A stretch of DNA of 64,000 bases from positions 1-64,000 of the forward strand of contig NZ_SGXD01000007.1 in the NCBI RefSeq assembly GCF_004216915.1, read 5' to 3'. The notes under the pieces are model-generated. The model did no database searches. It was not told the origin of the DNA and worked only from the letters and a program-made list of their open reading frames with translations. Each line of letters starts with the position of its first letter. Position 1 is the stretch's first letter. This document shows positions 12,513-20,171 of the stretch, in pieces. Source of the stretch: Motilibacter rhizosphaerae. GTDB taxonomy: Bacteria; Actinomycetota; Actinomycetes; Motilibacterales; Motilibacteraceae. Both the position numbers and the translations under genes were made by a program.

Positions 12513-12677
12513 CTAGCGGGTCTCGCGGTGCGCGGTGTGCGTCCGGCAGTTCGGGCAGAACTTCTTCAGCTCGATCCGGTCGGGGTCGTTGCGCCGGTTC
12601 TTCTTGGTGATGTAGTTGCGGTGCTTGCACTCCTGGCAGGCCAGGGTGATCTTGGGACGGACGTCGGTGGCAGCCAC
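12513..12677 (-). CDS. rpmG: 50S ribosomal protein L33
   Basis: 54-residue ribosomal protein ([20 protein letters not shown]...). Four cysteines in two CxxC pairs (C14/C17 and C41/C44) mark the zinc-binding C+ paralogue. The start is a GTG with an excellent ribosome site (AAGGAAGG about 7 nt upstream). It follows tRNA-Met by 40 nt and heads the hadA-hadB-murB genes, a conserved actinobacterial order. Confidence 0.96.
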   Translation of the reverse strand: MAATDVRPKITLACQECKHRNYITKKNRRNDPDRIELKKFCPNCRTHTAHRETR

Positions 12678-12717
12678 GGGTGCAGCCTTCCTTGCAGTTC
12701 GAGGGAGTCGGTGCGGG

Positions 12718-12790
12718 TAGCGGTGACCGGACTTGAACCGGTGACACAGCGATTATGAGCCGCTTGCTCTGCCAACTGAGCTACACCGCC
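12718..12790 (-). tRNA. tRNA-Met (CAT)
   Basis: 73 nt, minus strand. The acceptor arm GGCGGTG pairs with CACCGCT using one terminal wobble; D-arm GCTCAGTTGGCAGAGC; anticodon loop CTCATAA with CAT; T-arm CCGGTTCAAGTCCGG. No encoded CCA. Elongator-type rather than initiator because the acceptor ends pair at position 1-72. It is 41 nt downstream of tRNA-Thr. Confidence 0.95.
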
Positions 12791-12831
12791 GAGCAGGCGG
12801 CCTCCTTGCGGAGACCGCCGGACTGGATCAG

Positions 12832-12904
12832 AGCCCCAATACGGAATCGAACCGTAGACCTTCTCCTTACCATGGAGACGCTCTGCCGACTGAGCTATTG
12901 GGGC
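12832..12904 (-). tRNA. tRNA-Thr (GGT)
   Basis: 73 nt, minus strand. Acceptor GCCCCAA pairs with TTGGGGC, D-arm GCTCAGTCGGCAGAGC, anticodon stem-loop TCTCC-ATGGTAA-GGAGA with anticodon GGT, T-arm ACGGTTCGATTCCGT. No encoded CCA. A -10-like TATCCT lies at 12917-12922 on the same strand, about a dozen bases upstream, so the tRNA-Thr/tRNA-Met/rpmG unit probably starts here. Confidence 0.95.
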
Positions 12905-12956
12905 ACGCGAGGTACGAGGATACACGGTCCGCAGACCGTCGGGCGACCACCCCGGG

Positions 12957-14030
12957 CTATGCCCCCGGCAGCGCCCCCGGCGCCTGGCTCGGCGCCGCGA
13001 GGGTCGTGGGCGTGGCGCCCGCCGACGGGCTGCCGGCGCTCTGCGCCCGCGGCACCGCCGAGTCCCCAGGGTCGGCCGCCGCCGGAGTGCCGCCCGTCGC
13101 CGTCGACGGGCTGGCGCTCGCCGAGGAGCCGTCGCTGGGACTGCTCCCCGGGCTCGGCGTGGGGCTCGTCGACGGGTCCCCTCCACCCGTCGACGACGGC
13201 GACGGCGTGCTCGTGGGCGTCGAGGGCGCGCCGGAGCCCGCCGTCCACGTCCACGTCCGGGCCTCGGTCTGGACCTGCTCGCTGCCCTTGCAGCCGGTGT
13301 GGACGGCCGCGACGAGCACGTGCGGGCCCGGCCCGGAGAAGAGCAAGTCGCCCTCGACGAAGCCGGCGCTCGGCGCGCGGTCGCAGGCGCCCGGGACCGG
13401 CCGCGTCGCGCGGACCAGTCCGTCCTCGCGCAGCGCGACCAGCGTGACCGGGGCGTCCCCCCCGCTCCACCGCACGACGTAGTGCGCGCGGTAGCCGCCG
13501 TCGGAGGCACGGCCCGCGGAGGTCAGCTGGTAGCCGAGCACGACGGGCACCCCGCTGGGGGTGGGCGCCGCGGTCGTGGCTGCGGGGACCGCCGCCGAGG
13601 TGGTGGTCGGCAGCGCCAGGCCCGCGGCCGGGCTCGACGAGCCCACGGGGCGGACCGCGCCGGGCACCGTCACGGTCACGGCCGGCTGCGGCACGACGTG
13701 GGCGGACGCCTTCGGCGCAGGAGCGGTCGTGGCGGGCGCCGAGGCCGAGGCGGTCGCGCCCGAGCCCAGGACCGTCGTCGGCTGGGTCCCGGTGCCGTGC
13801 AGCCACCAGCCGCCGGCGGCGGCCACGGGCACGGCGGCCGCGGCGAGGGCGAGGACGCGGCGCGACGTCCGCTGCGCACTGGCCCGGGACAGCACGGCCC
13901 CGCGCAACTCGGTGGCGTCGAGGTAGCGCGGCGTCTCGTCCGCCAGGCGCGAGAGCCCCGCGCGCAGCATCGCGTCCACGTCCTCGGCGCCGCCGAGGCC
14001 GTCCCGTCCGGGCTGGTCCTGCCTGCTCAT
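12957..14030 (-). CDS. Membrane protein coupled to an ECF sigma factor (putative anti-sigma or sensor)
   Basis: 357 residues; its ATG overlaps the sigma gene stop (ATGA). Residues 1-55 are cytoplasmic and charged ([21 protein letters not shown]...); one membrane helix follows at about 59-80 (RRVLALAAAAVPVAAAGGWW). The rest is predicted outside: a Thr/Ala/Pro-rich linker, a compact region (about 185-275, VVLGYQLTSAG...VHTGCKGSEQVQTEARTWTW) with two cysteines, and a roughly 90-residue Ser/Pro/Thr/Gly tail. Topology and coupling fit an anti-sigma factor, but there is no recognisable zinc anti-sigma motif (HxxxCxxC), so the role is inferred from position only. Confidence 0.7.
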   Translation of the reverse strand: MSRQDQPGRDGLGGAEDVDAMLRAGLSRLADETPRYLDATELRGAVLSRASAQRTSRRVLALAAAAVPVAAAGGWWLHGTGTQPTTVLGSGATASASAPATTAPAPKASAHVVPQPAVTVTVPGAVRPVGSSSPAAGLALPTTTSAAVPAATTAAPTPSGVPVVLGYQLTSAGRASDGGYRAHYVVRWSGGDAPVTLVALREDGLVRATRPVPGACDRAPSAGFVEGDLLFSGPGPHVLVAAVHTGCKGSEQVQTEARTWTWTAGSGAPSTPTSTPSPSSTGGGDPSTSPTPSPGSSPSDGSSASASPSTATGGTPAAADPGDSAVPRAQSAGSPSAGATPTTLAAPSQAPGALPGA

Positions 14031-14599
14031 GCGCGCTCCCCTCCTCCCACCGGTCCGGCCCCCCGGCCGCCCCTGCCCTCGACCTGCGTCAGGTCCACTG
14101 CTGCACCCACTCCGTCCGCGGGCTCCGCGAGCAGCGCCCGCAGCTTGCCCATCGCGGCTGACGCCGTGCTCTTCACCGTGCCCGGGGAGATGCCGAGCGA
14201 CTCGGCGATCTCCTTCTCGGACATGTCCTCGTAGAACCTGAGGACGATCACCGCGCGCTGCCGGCGCGGCAGCTGCGCGAGCAGCCGGCGCACGTGCTCG
14301 CGGTCGTCCGCCGCGCCGTACGGGTCGAGCAGCTCCACGTCCGGCAGCTCGGCCGTCGGCCGCTCGCCGTTCCACTTCCGCTGCCACCAGCGGGTGTAGA
14401 TGCTCACCATGACCTTGCGGACGTAGGCCTCGGCGGCCGCCTCGTCGCGCAGGGTCTCCCAGCGCAGGTAGGTCTTGGTCAGCGCCGACTGGAGCAGGTC
14501 CTCGGCGAGGTGCCGGTCGCCCGTCAGGAGGTACGCCGTCCGCAGCAGCGCCGCGGAGCGCTCGCGCAGGAGACGGTCGAAGGCCTCCGGCGTCTCCAT
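14027..14599 (-). CDS. RNA polymerase ECF sigma factor, SigE family
   Basis: 190 residues from ATG ([14 protein letters not shown]) preceded by AGAGGGG at good spacing. Sigma-2 region: [36 protein letters not shown]; sigma-4 helix-turn-helix: [42 protein letters not shown]. Short linker and no sigma-3, hence group IV. The SigE-family Actinobacteria-type features are [17 protein letters not shown] and SPGTVKS. The downstream membrane protein is translationally coupled. An ECF-like promoter lies at 14780-14806; from there a GTG at 14770 in the same frame could give a longer form with 57 extra residues. I prefer the shorter one because it begins at the family start and has a ribosome site. Confidence 0.92.
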   Translation of the reverse strand: METPEAFDRLLRERSAALLRTAYLLTGDRHLAEDLLQSALTKTYLRWETLRDEAAAEAYVRKVMVSIYTRWWQRKWNGERPTAELPDVELLDPYGAADDREHVRRLLAQLPRRQRAVIVLRFYEDMSEKEIAESLGISPGTVKSTASAAMGKLRALLAEPADGVGAAVDLTQVEGRGGRGAGPVGGGERA

Positions 14600-14877
14600 C
14601 GAACCCCTCTGGACGGCAACCTGGCGCCGCCCGGCACCGGCATCGGCCGGAGCAGGGCGGACCCCCAGGGTAGAGGAGGCCGGGACGGGCACGGGCACGG
14701 CAGCGCCCAGCACGGCGCGGCGCTGGGCGCCGAGGCCGGGCGCCAGCCCCAGGGCCGTGGAGTGCTGCACGTCTTTGAGGAGACGGCGAGGGGGTCAGGA
14801 GGTTCAGTCGTCGAGCCGGATCTTTGCACGCTCAAGGGCTGCTGGCCGCGACCGCCCACGACGCGCCCCGGACGCAC
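14600..14877. other. Upstream region of the sigma gene
   Basis: Non-coding or leader sequence of the sigma operon, about 280 bp. It contains the ECF-type promoter candidate described separately. A reading frame in phase with the sigma gene covers 14600-14770 and is Ala/Pro/Gly-rich without known features. Nothing else is recognised. Confidence 0.5.
14780..14806 (-). promoter_or_regulatory. ECF-type promoter candidate upstream of its sigma gene
   Basis: Minus strand TGAACC, 15 nt, CGTCTC, close to the ECF consensus GGAACC-N15/16-CGTCTA. It lies upstream of the ECF sigma gene on the same strand, so it suggests autoregulation. The predicted start is only a few nucleotides before an in-frame GTG at 14770. 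Confidence 0.45.
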
Positions 14878-14878
14878 G

Positions 14879-14910
14879 GACGGCGCCCTCCCGAGGGGGA
14901 GGGCGCCGTC
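14879..14910 (-). terminator. Hairpin terminator after tRNA-Tyr
   Basis: A perfect 14-bp stem (14879-14892 with 14897-14910), GC-rich, with loop GAGG. It starts 5 nt after the 3' end of tRNA-Tyr on the minus strand, the expected place for its terminator, and isolates the tRNA from the sigma operon. Confidence 0.75.
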
Positions 14911-14915
14911 TGGTG

Positions 14916-14997
14916 TGGCAGGTGAAGGATTCGAACCTTCGTAGGCTAAGCCGACGGATTTACAGTCCGCTCCCATTGGCCACTCGGGCAACCTGCC
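14916..14997 (-). tRNA. tRNA-Tyr (GTA)
   Basis: 82 nt with a long variable arm, typical of bacterial tRNA-Tyr. Acceptor GGCAGGT pairs with ACCTGCC; anticodon loop CTGTAAA carries GTA; T-arm GAAGGTTCGAATCCTTC. No encoded CCA. A -10-like TATTCT (15026-15031, minus) lies about 29 nt upstream of the 5' end, and a terminator follows at once. Confidence 0.95.
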
Positions 14998-15122
14998 GCA
15001 TCACCGGCGAGCCGGCGACTGAGGGAGAATACCGGATCGGCGACCCCGGGTCGCGCCACCCCCGGGGCTCGTCGCCGCCGGGACCGGCACGTACGGCAGC
15101 AGCACCAACGGAAGGGCCAGCC

Positions 15123-15614
15123 ATGGCGGACTCGTCGTTCGACATCGTGAGCAAGGTCGACCGCCAGGAGGTCGACAACGCGCTGAACCAGACGGCCAAG
15201 GAGCTGTCGCAGCGCTTCGACTTCAAGGGCACCGGCGCCACCATCGCGTGGTCCGGCGAGGAGGCGGTCGTGCTGGAGGCCAGCTCCGAGGAGCGGCTCA
15301 AGGCGGCGTACGACGTCTTCCAGGAGAAGCTCATCAAGCGCGGCATCTCGCTCAAGGCGGTGGACGCCGGGGAGCCCCAGCAGTCGGGCAAGACCTACAA
15401 GCTCACCGGCAGCATCAAGCAGGGCATCAGCCAGGACGACGCGAAGAAGCTCGCCAAGACGATCCGCGACGAGGGCCCCAAGGGCATCAAGGCGCAGGTC
15501 CAGGGCGACGAGCTGCGGGTGAGCTCGAAGAGCCGCGACGACCTGCAGGCCGTCATCGCGCTGCTCAAGGGCAAGGACCTCGACATCGCGGTGCAGTTCG
15601 TCAACTACCGCTAG
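15123..15614 (+). CDS. yajQ: YajQ family cyclic-di-GMP-binding / nucleotide-binding protein
   Basis: 163 residues, UPF0234 family. Start ATG ([21 protein letters not shown]) has GGAAGGG at good spacing. Family landmarks: [14 protein letters not shown], the repeated half [32 protein letters not shown] and [21 protein letters not shown]. The protein has two ferredoxin-like halves. Some YajQ proteins bind cyclic-di-GMP or tRNA/ribosomes; the role here is not shown. It converges with htpX over a short spacer with a repeat hairpin. Confidence 0.93.
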   Translation: MADSSFDIVSKVDRQEVDNALNQTAKELSQRFDFKGTGATIAWSGEEAVVLEASSEERLKAAYDVFQEKLIKRGISLKAVDAGEPQQSGKTYKLTGSIKQGISQDDAKKLAKTIRDEGPKGIKAQVQGDELRVSSKSRDDLQAVIALLKGKDLDIAVQFVNYR

Positions 15615-15623
15615 CCGTCCCCT

Positions 15624-15670
15624 CCCGTGATCCTGCACGTCCTGGGCCCCAGGACGTGCATGATCACGGG
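15624..15670. repeat. Inverted pair of the GTGATCATGCA repeat, probable bidirectional terminator
   Basis: The left copy (15624-15646) has core GTGATCCTGCA with one change; the right copy (15647-15670) is a perfect member of the dispersed family in reverse orientation. Together they form a stem of about 22 bp between the convergent yajQ and htpX genes, 10 nt after the yajQ stop and 20 nt after the htpX stop. Confidence 0.8.
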
Positions 15671-15690
15671 GAGGTCGGGGGGCGCGGGGG

Positions 15691-16554
15691 TCAGCGCAGG
15701 CCGGCGTACTCCTCGAGGCGGCGGACCCGCTCCGCGGTCGGCGGGTGCGTCGAGAAGAGCCGCCCCGCCCCGCCGGCACCGAACGGGTTCGCGATCATGA
15801 GCGAGCTCGTCGTCTGCAGCCGCGGCTCGGGCGGCAGCGGCAGGGCTCGCGCCCCCGCCTCGATCTTGCGCAGCGCGCTCGCCAGCGCCAGCGGGTCACC
15901 GGTGAGCGCGGCCCCGGACGCGTCGGCCTCGAACTCGCGCGACCGGCTGATCGCCAGCTGGACGAGCGAGGCGGCGACGGGCGCTAGCAGCAGGCCGAGC
16001 AGCACCACCACGGGGTTCGGCCGGTCGTCGTCGTCGCTGCCGCCGCCGAGCGGCAGGAACATCGCGAACTGCGCGACGTACATGACGACGGAGGCGAGCG
16101 TCGCCGCGACCGACGAGATGAGGATGTCGCGGTTGTAGACGTGCGAGAGCTCGTGCCCGAGCACGCCGCGCAGCTCGCGCTGGTCGAGCAGCTGGGTGAT
16201 GCCCTCGGTGACGCAGACCGCGGCGTGCTGGGGGTTGCGGCCGGTGGCGAAGGCGTTCGGCGCCTGGGTCGGCGAGACGTAGAGCTGCGGCATCGGCTGC
16301 TGCGCCGCGGTCGAGAGGTCGCGGACGATGGCGTACAGCCAGGGCGCCTCGACCTCGCTGACCGGGCGGGCGCGCATCGAGCGCAGCGCGATCGTGTCGC
16401 TCTTGAAGTAGGCGAACGCGTTCATGCCCAGGGCGAGCACGAGGGCGATGGTCAGCCCGCTCGCGCCGCCGACCAGCTGGCCGACGACGAGGATGAGCGC
16501 GCTGAGCACGCCCAGCAGGGCGGCGGTCCGCAGGCCGTTGTGGTGGCGGTGCAT
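15691..16554 (-). CDS. htpX: M48 family membrane zinc metalloprotease HtpX
   Basis: Integral-membrane protease that degrades misfolded membrane proteins. 287 residues; ATG start preceded by GGAGGAGA. Two N-terminal membrane helices (about residues 9-50), the zinc motif HELSH (134-138) in [15 protein letters not shown], two further helices (about 150-205), and the third zinc ligand Glu in [10 protein letters not shown]. The C-terminal [16 protein letters not shown] is the usual M48B ending. It lies 62 nt downstream of the nuoI-like gene and may be read from the same transcript. Confidence 0.95.
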   Translation of the reverse strand: MHRHHNGLRTAALLGVLSALILVVGQLVGGASGLTIALVLALGMNAFAYFKSDTIALRSMRARPVSEVEAPWLYAIVRDLSTAAQQPMPQLYVSPTQAPNAFATGRNPQHAAVCVTEGITQLLDQRELRGVLGHELSHVYNRDILISSVAATLASVVMYVAQFAMFLPLGGGSDDDDRPNPVVVLLGLLLAPVAASLVQLAISRSREFEADASGAALTGDPLALASALRKIEAGARALPLPPEPRLQTTSSLMIANPFGAGGAGRLFSTHPPTAERVRRLEEYAGLR

Positions 16555-16616
16555 CTGTCTCCTCCGGAGATCCGTACGTCCGGGGAACGACGCCGCGCGG
16601 GCCGCGGGTTCCGCGT

Positions 16617-16994
16617 TCAGCCGGAGGCGGACTGCCCGTCGGGCTGCGCGGCGCCCGGAGCGCTGCCCAGCCACTCCCCCAGCCGCTCCTTCCCGTGGAC
16701 CAGGTCGCCAAGCGCGGGCTCGGCGTAGTCGGTCTCCGGGGACCAGAACAGCGCGTCGAACGGGCAGACCTCGACGCAGATGCCGCAGTACAGGCAGAGC
16801 GCGTAGTCGATGTCGAACCGGTCCAGCACGTGCGCGGTCCGCGGCCGGCCGCCCGGCCCCTCGGCAGGGACGCGCTCGACGTGGGAGTCGATGGTGATGC
16901 ACCAGTCCGGGCACTCGCGCACGCAGAGCATGCAGACGGTACAGCTCTCCTCGCGCAGCGCGATGACCCCCCGGCGCCGGTCGCTCCCGCTCAT
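16617..16994 (-). CDS. NuoI-like 4Fe-4S ferredoxin subunit of an orphan complex I/hydrogenase-like set
   Basis: 125 residues with two 4Fe-4S motifs, [15 protein letters not shown] and [15 protein letters not shown], the NuoI/HycF arrangement. The ATG overlaps the nuoC-like stop (ATGA). It resembles the ferredoxin of group 4 hydrogenases and related complexes as much as that of complex I. The true nuoI is at 42150-42773. With NuoB- and NuoC-like partners but no NuoD- or NuoH-like gene nearby, its electron partners are unknown. Confidence 0.85.
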   Translation of the reverse strand: MSGSDRRRGVIALREESCTVCMLCVRECPDWCITIDSHVERVPAEGPGGRPRTAHVLDRFDIDYALCLYCGICVEVCPFDALFWSPETDYAEPALGDLVHGKERLGEWLGSAPGAAQPDGQSASG

Positions 16995-17560
16995 GCGCCG
17001 CCCCAGGTGCCGGGCTCGGGCACGCCCGGGGGCAGCGCGCGCCGGCGGGTCCGCCCGCTCGGCTCGTGCTCGCCGGGCCACTCGCGGGCGACGCGGGACG
17101 CCAGCACGAAGTCCTTGCGCAGCGGGTGCCCCTCGAACCCCGGCGGGAGCAGCAGCGGGCGGAGGTCCGGGTGCCCGCGGAAGCCCACGGCGTACATCTC
17201 GTGGGCCTCGCGCTCGTGCCAGGCCGCGCCGGGCAGCAGCGGCACGAGGCTGTCGACCTCCGGCGCGTCCGGCGGGAGACCCGTCGCCAGCAGTGCGACG
17301 GCCCCCGCGGAGGGTCCGTCGGGCGCGCGCAGGCAGACCAGGAGGTCGACGCGCTCCTCCTCGTCGACCGCACCGAGCCAGTCGAGCCACCCGGCGCCGG
17401 CGCGCTCGACCACGAGCCCGACCGCCTCGCGCCAGCGCCCGGGAGGCACCCGGGCGTACGCGACCTCGGCGGGCGCCCCCGGCCGCGAGCCGACCTCGAG
17501 CAGGTCGTCCCCGAGCTCCGCGAGCGCGTCGCGCAGGGCCGGCTCCAGCGCGGCTGTCAC
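16991..17560 (-). CDS. NuoC-like subunit of the orphan complex I/hydrogenase-like set
   Basis: 189 residues, GTG start overlapping the nuoB-like stop (GTGA). The C-terminal half carries the 30-kDa subunit signature: [20 protein letters not shown] followed by [16 protein letters not shown]. The N-terminal half (about 1-95) is weakly conserved. The signature is closer to the NuoC part of hydrogenase-type HycE/HyfG than to the genuine NuoC encoded at 50213-50956. The NuoD-like half is missing, so this cannot be a complete large subunit. Confidence 0.83.
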   Translation of the reverse strand: MTAALEPALRDALAELGDDLLEVGSRPGAPAEVAYARVPPGRWREAVGLVVERAGAGWLDWLGAVDEEERVDLLVCLRAPDGPSAGAVALLATGLPPDAPEVDSLVPLLPGAAWHEREAHEMYAVGFRGHPDLRPLLLPPGFEGHPLRKDFVLASRVAREWPGEHEPSGRTRRRALPPGVPEPGTWGGA

Positions 17561-17991
17561 GCGACCAGCTCCTCGAGCCGGCGCAGGCCCTGCTCCAGGG
17601 CCTCGGGCTGCGGCGGGCAGCCGGGGATCCACAGGTCGACCGGCAGCACCTGCCCGATGCCCTTGGTCACCGAGTAGGAGTCCCAGTACGGGCCGCCCGA
17701 CGCGACGCACGCCCCGAAGGCGACCACACGGGCCCCCGGCGGGAGCGCGCGGTGCGCGGCGACGACGGCGGGGAGGCCCTTGTCCGTGACGGTGCCGCTG
17801 ACGAGCAGCACGTCCGCGCGGTCCGGCGCCTCCGCGAAGGGGGCCTCGACGGCGCCGGCGGCGAGCAGGCGCCGGGACGCGGCCGCGGAGACCTCCACCG
17901 CGCAGCAGGCGAGCCCGGCCTCGAGGACGTGGAGGCGCAGCCGGGCGCCCCAGTCGAGGACGGCGGCGGGCGGGGCGGGGGACGGGGTCAC
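17557..17991 (-). CDS. NuoB-like 4Fe-4S subunit of the orphan complex I/hydrogenase-like set
   Basis: 144 residues from GTG. The cysteines of cluster N2 are present: the CC pair in [11 protein letters not shown], Cys in FGACVASGG, and Cys in [12 protein letters not shown]. Shorter than the true NuoB (184 residues, 50953-51507). It heads a three-gene chain with 4-nt overlaps. A -10-like TACCCT (18001-18006, minus) lies 9 nt before the GTG. It diverges from the secreted fusion gene at 18177. Function is inferred from family only: transfer of electrons between ferredoxin-type clusters and a quinone or hydrogenase-like partner not encoded here. Confidence 0.83.
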   Translation of the reverse strand: MTPSPAPPAAVLDWGARLRLHVLEAGLACCAVEVSAAASRRLLAAGAVEAPFAEAPDRADVLLVSGTVTDKGLPAVVAAHRALPPGARVVAFGACVASGGPYWDSYSVTKGIGQVLPVDLWIPGCPPQPEALEQGLRRLEELVA

Positions 17992-18176
17992 GGCGGGTCC
18001 AGGGTAGTCCGCAGCCCTGGGTGACGAGCCCGGTCACGCTGCGCGACGCTTTCGCTCCCCGCATCACGCCAACGGGTGGAGCGGGTGCTGGTCAGCGCCT
18101 CGATGTCGACCGATGTTGACCCGGACGTCACGACGCACGGTTACGCTGCGCCTCCGACGACCCCGGAGGACCCCGC

Positions 18177-19922
18177 ATGACGCGCCCGCGCCGCCTGGCC
18201 CTGCTGACCGCCCCCGTGGCCCTCGCCGCGCTCACCGGAGGTCTCGCCGCAGCCCCTGCCGCACAGGCCGGGCCGACCGCCCTGCGGGCGCTCGCCGGCC
18301 TGCACACCGCGGCGTACGGCCCCTCGAAGGGCTACACCGCGACGGCGTTCGGCCGCGCCTGGGCCGACACCGACGGCAACGGCTGCGACAACCGCGACGA
18401 CGTGCTGTGGCGCGACTCCGGGCGCGGGGCGGCGTTCTCGACGACCGACCGCTGCGTGGTGACCTCAGCGGCGGTGCGCAGCGCGTACACCGGGCGCACG
18501 CTGCGCTACACGACGGGGAGCCGCGCGGTCTCGGTCGACCGCGTCGTCCCGCTGCCGCAGGCGTGGCGGAGCGGGGCGCGCAGCTGGGGCGCCCGCAAGC
18601 GCCAGCAGTTCGCCGAGGACCCGCTCAACCTCGTGACCGGCGAGGCGGCGCTCAGCCGCACCCGGGCCGCGAAGGACGCCTCCGGCTGGCTCCCCGCCGG
18701 GCGCGTCCAGCGCTGCGCGTTCGCCGCCCGGACCGTCGCGGTCCTCCGCACCTACGCGCTCAGCGTGACCAAGGCGGAGCGGGTCGCCCTCCAGCGCGCG
18801 CTCGCGCCCTGCCCCCGCCAGGCGCTGCCGACCGGCACCGGCATCCCGGCTCGGCCCAAGGCCGGCAGCACGCCCGCCGACCCGGGCACGCCGGCCAAGC
18901 CCGGCACACCGACGACGCCCGGCAGCCCCGGGAGCCCCGGCACGCCCGGCACGCCCGCCGCACCGACGACGCCGGGCACCCCCGGCACCCCGCCGCCGGC
19001 GGGCAGCACGCTGCCGCCCGTCGCGGGCGGGACGACCCCGAGCCCGGCCCAGCCGTGGACGCCGGACCAGAAGGCGCCGAGCTTCACCCCCGACGCGAGG
19101 ACCCTCCCCGACCTGCGCCTCGCCCTCGAGCAGGCGCGCCCGGGCACGGTCATCACGCTGGAGGACGGCGTCTACCCCGCGCGCCTCGAGCTCGACGCCA
19201 GCGGCACCGCGGCGGCACCGATCGTGCTGCGCGGCACCCGCGGCGCGATCATCGACGTGGACCGCGAGCGCACGGGGACGGCGCTCACCGTGAAGGGCAG
19301 CTGGTGGGTCGTGCAGGGCATCACGCTGCGCGACGCGCAGCGCGGGGTGCTGGTGCAGGGCGGCTCCCACGTCGTGCTCGACGGCATCGACGTGCACGAC
19401 GTCGGCAACGAGGGCGTCCGCTTCCGCGGCACGAGCGACGACGTGCTCCAGGGCAGCGACATCCACGAGACGGGCATCAACCGCGGCAACCTCGGCCAGG
19501 GCGTCGAGGTCGGCTCCCCGATCACCGTGTGGCAGGGCGGCCCCGACCGCGCCGACCGGATCACGGTCACGGGCAACCGGATCTGGCGGACGACGGCCGC
19601 GGGCGTCGACGTGAAGGAGGGCACCTCCGGCGCCCTCGTCACGGGCAACCACTTCTGGCACGTGGACCACGGGCACGACGACGAGCCCTACGGCCCGTAC
19701 AGCCCCTGGGTCGGGGTCGCCGGCAACGACGCGACCGTCACCGGCAACCGCGGCGACGGCGGGACGCCGGTCTGGGCGAAGGCGCCCCTCGACCCGCGCA
19801 CCCGCAAGCCGCTCGAGGGCTACGCACTGCGGCTCAGCGCGGACGACAACACGACGGACGGTGCCCCCGAGCCGCCGCTCAGCGACGACCACAGCACGGG
19901 TATCGACCGCGGCGACGACTGA
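18177..19922 (+). CDS. Secreted fusion: degenerate DUF1524 nuclease domain, Pro/Gly/Thr linker, parallel beta-helix
   Basis: 581 residues; ATG preceded by GGAGGA. Residues 1-31 form a signal peptide (MTRPRRLALLTAPVALAALT...AQA). Residues about 52-212 match the secreted HNH-type DUF1524 family (GCDNRDDVLWRD, AWRSGARSW, DPLNLV, WLPAG...C). However the catalytic His of the DHVVPL motif is Arg122 (DRVVPL, codon CGC at 18540-18542), and the Asn of the following NxSKG motif reads Ser (LSRTRAAKD), so nuclease activity is probably lost. Residues 222-300 are a PGTPGSPGTP linker. Residues about 308-575 form a right-handed beta-helix of the pectate lyase/NosD type (VLDGIDVHDVGNEGVRF, ITVTGNRIWRTTAAGVDV). 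It is likely extracellular; the substrate of the helix is unknown. A strong terminator follows. Confidence 0.85.
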   Translation: MTRPRRLALLTAPVALAALTGGLAAAPAAQAGPTALRALAGLHTAAYGPSKGYTATAFGRAWADTDGNGCDNRDDVLWRDSGRGAAFSTTDRCVVTSAAVRSAYTGRTLRYTTGSRAVSVDRVVPLPQAWRSGARSWGARKRQQFAEDPLNLVTGEAALSRTRAAKDASGWLPAGRVQRCAFAARTVAVLRTYALSVTKAERVALQRALAPCPRQALPTGTGIPARPKAGSTPADPGTPAKPGTPTTPGSPGSPGTPGTPAAPTTPGTPGTPPPAGSTLPPVAGGTTPSPAQPWTPDQKAPSFTPDARTLPDLRLALEQARPGTVITLEDGVYPARLELDASGTAAAPIVLRGTRGAIIDVDRERTGTALTVKGSWWVVQGITLRDAQRGVLVQGGSHVVLDGIDVHDVGNEGVRFRGTSDDVLQGSDIHETGINRGNLGQGVEVGSPITVWQGGPDRADRITVTGNRIWRTTAAGVDVKEGTSGALVTGNHFWHVDHGHDDEPYGPYSPWVGVAGNDATVTGNRGDGGTPVWAKAPLDPRTRKPLEGYALRLSADDNTTDGAPEPPLSDDHSTGIDRGDD

Positions 19923-19951
19923 CACGCGGCCCGGGCGGCCGGGCGGTGCAC

Positions 19952-19984
19952 CAGCGGGCGGAGGGGAATCCCCTCCGCCCGCTG
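19952..19984 (+). terminator. Hairpin terminator after the DUF1524/beta-helix gene
   Basis: A perfect 15-bp stem (19952-19966 with 19970-19984) with a 3-nt loop, 30 nt after the stop, followed by a short T-rich stretch (TCTGTT). It separates this gene from korAB. Confidence 0.8.
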
Positions 19985-20171
19985 TCTGTTGCGTCTCACG
20001 AGGCGGCTGCTCAGAGGCGTGGGGGCACCGACGACCGTAGGATGGTCCGTCGGCGCGCAACGCGGAGCGCCGTGCACACCCGTCCGGCCACCTCGGGGTC
20101 GAGCAGCAGGGTGCGCACCCGTGGGTCGGCGCCGTCAGGTCGCGCCGACGATCGACCGGAGGCTAGTGCGC

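Noticed and set aside
14475-15122. Upstream in-frame extension of yajQ
   Set aside because: It would run through tRNA-Tyr; the yajQ ATG at 15123 has a ribosome site and matches family start.
16617-17991. Orphan Nuo-like genes as a hydrogenase operon
   Set aside because: No large subunit with NiFe-binding cysteines and no maturation genes nearby, so hydrogenase activity cannot be claimed.
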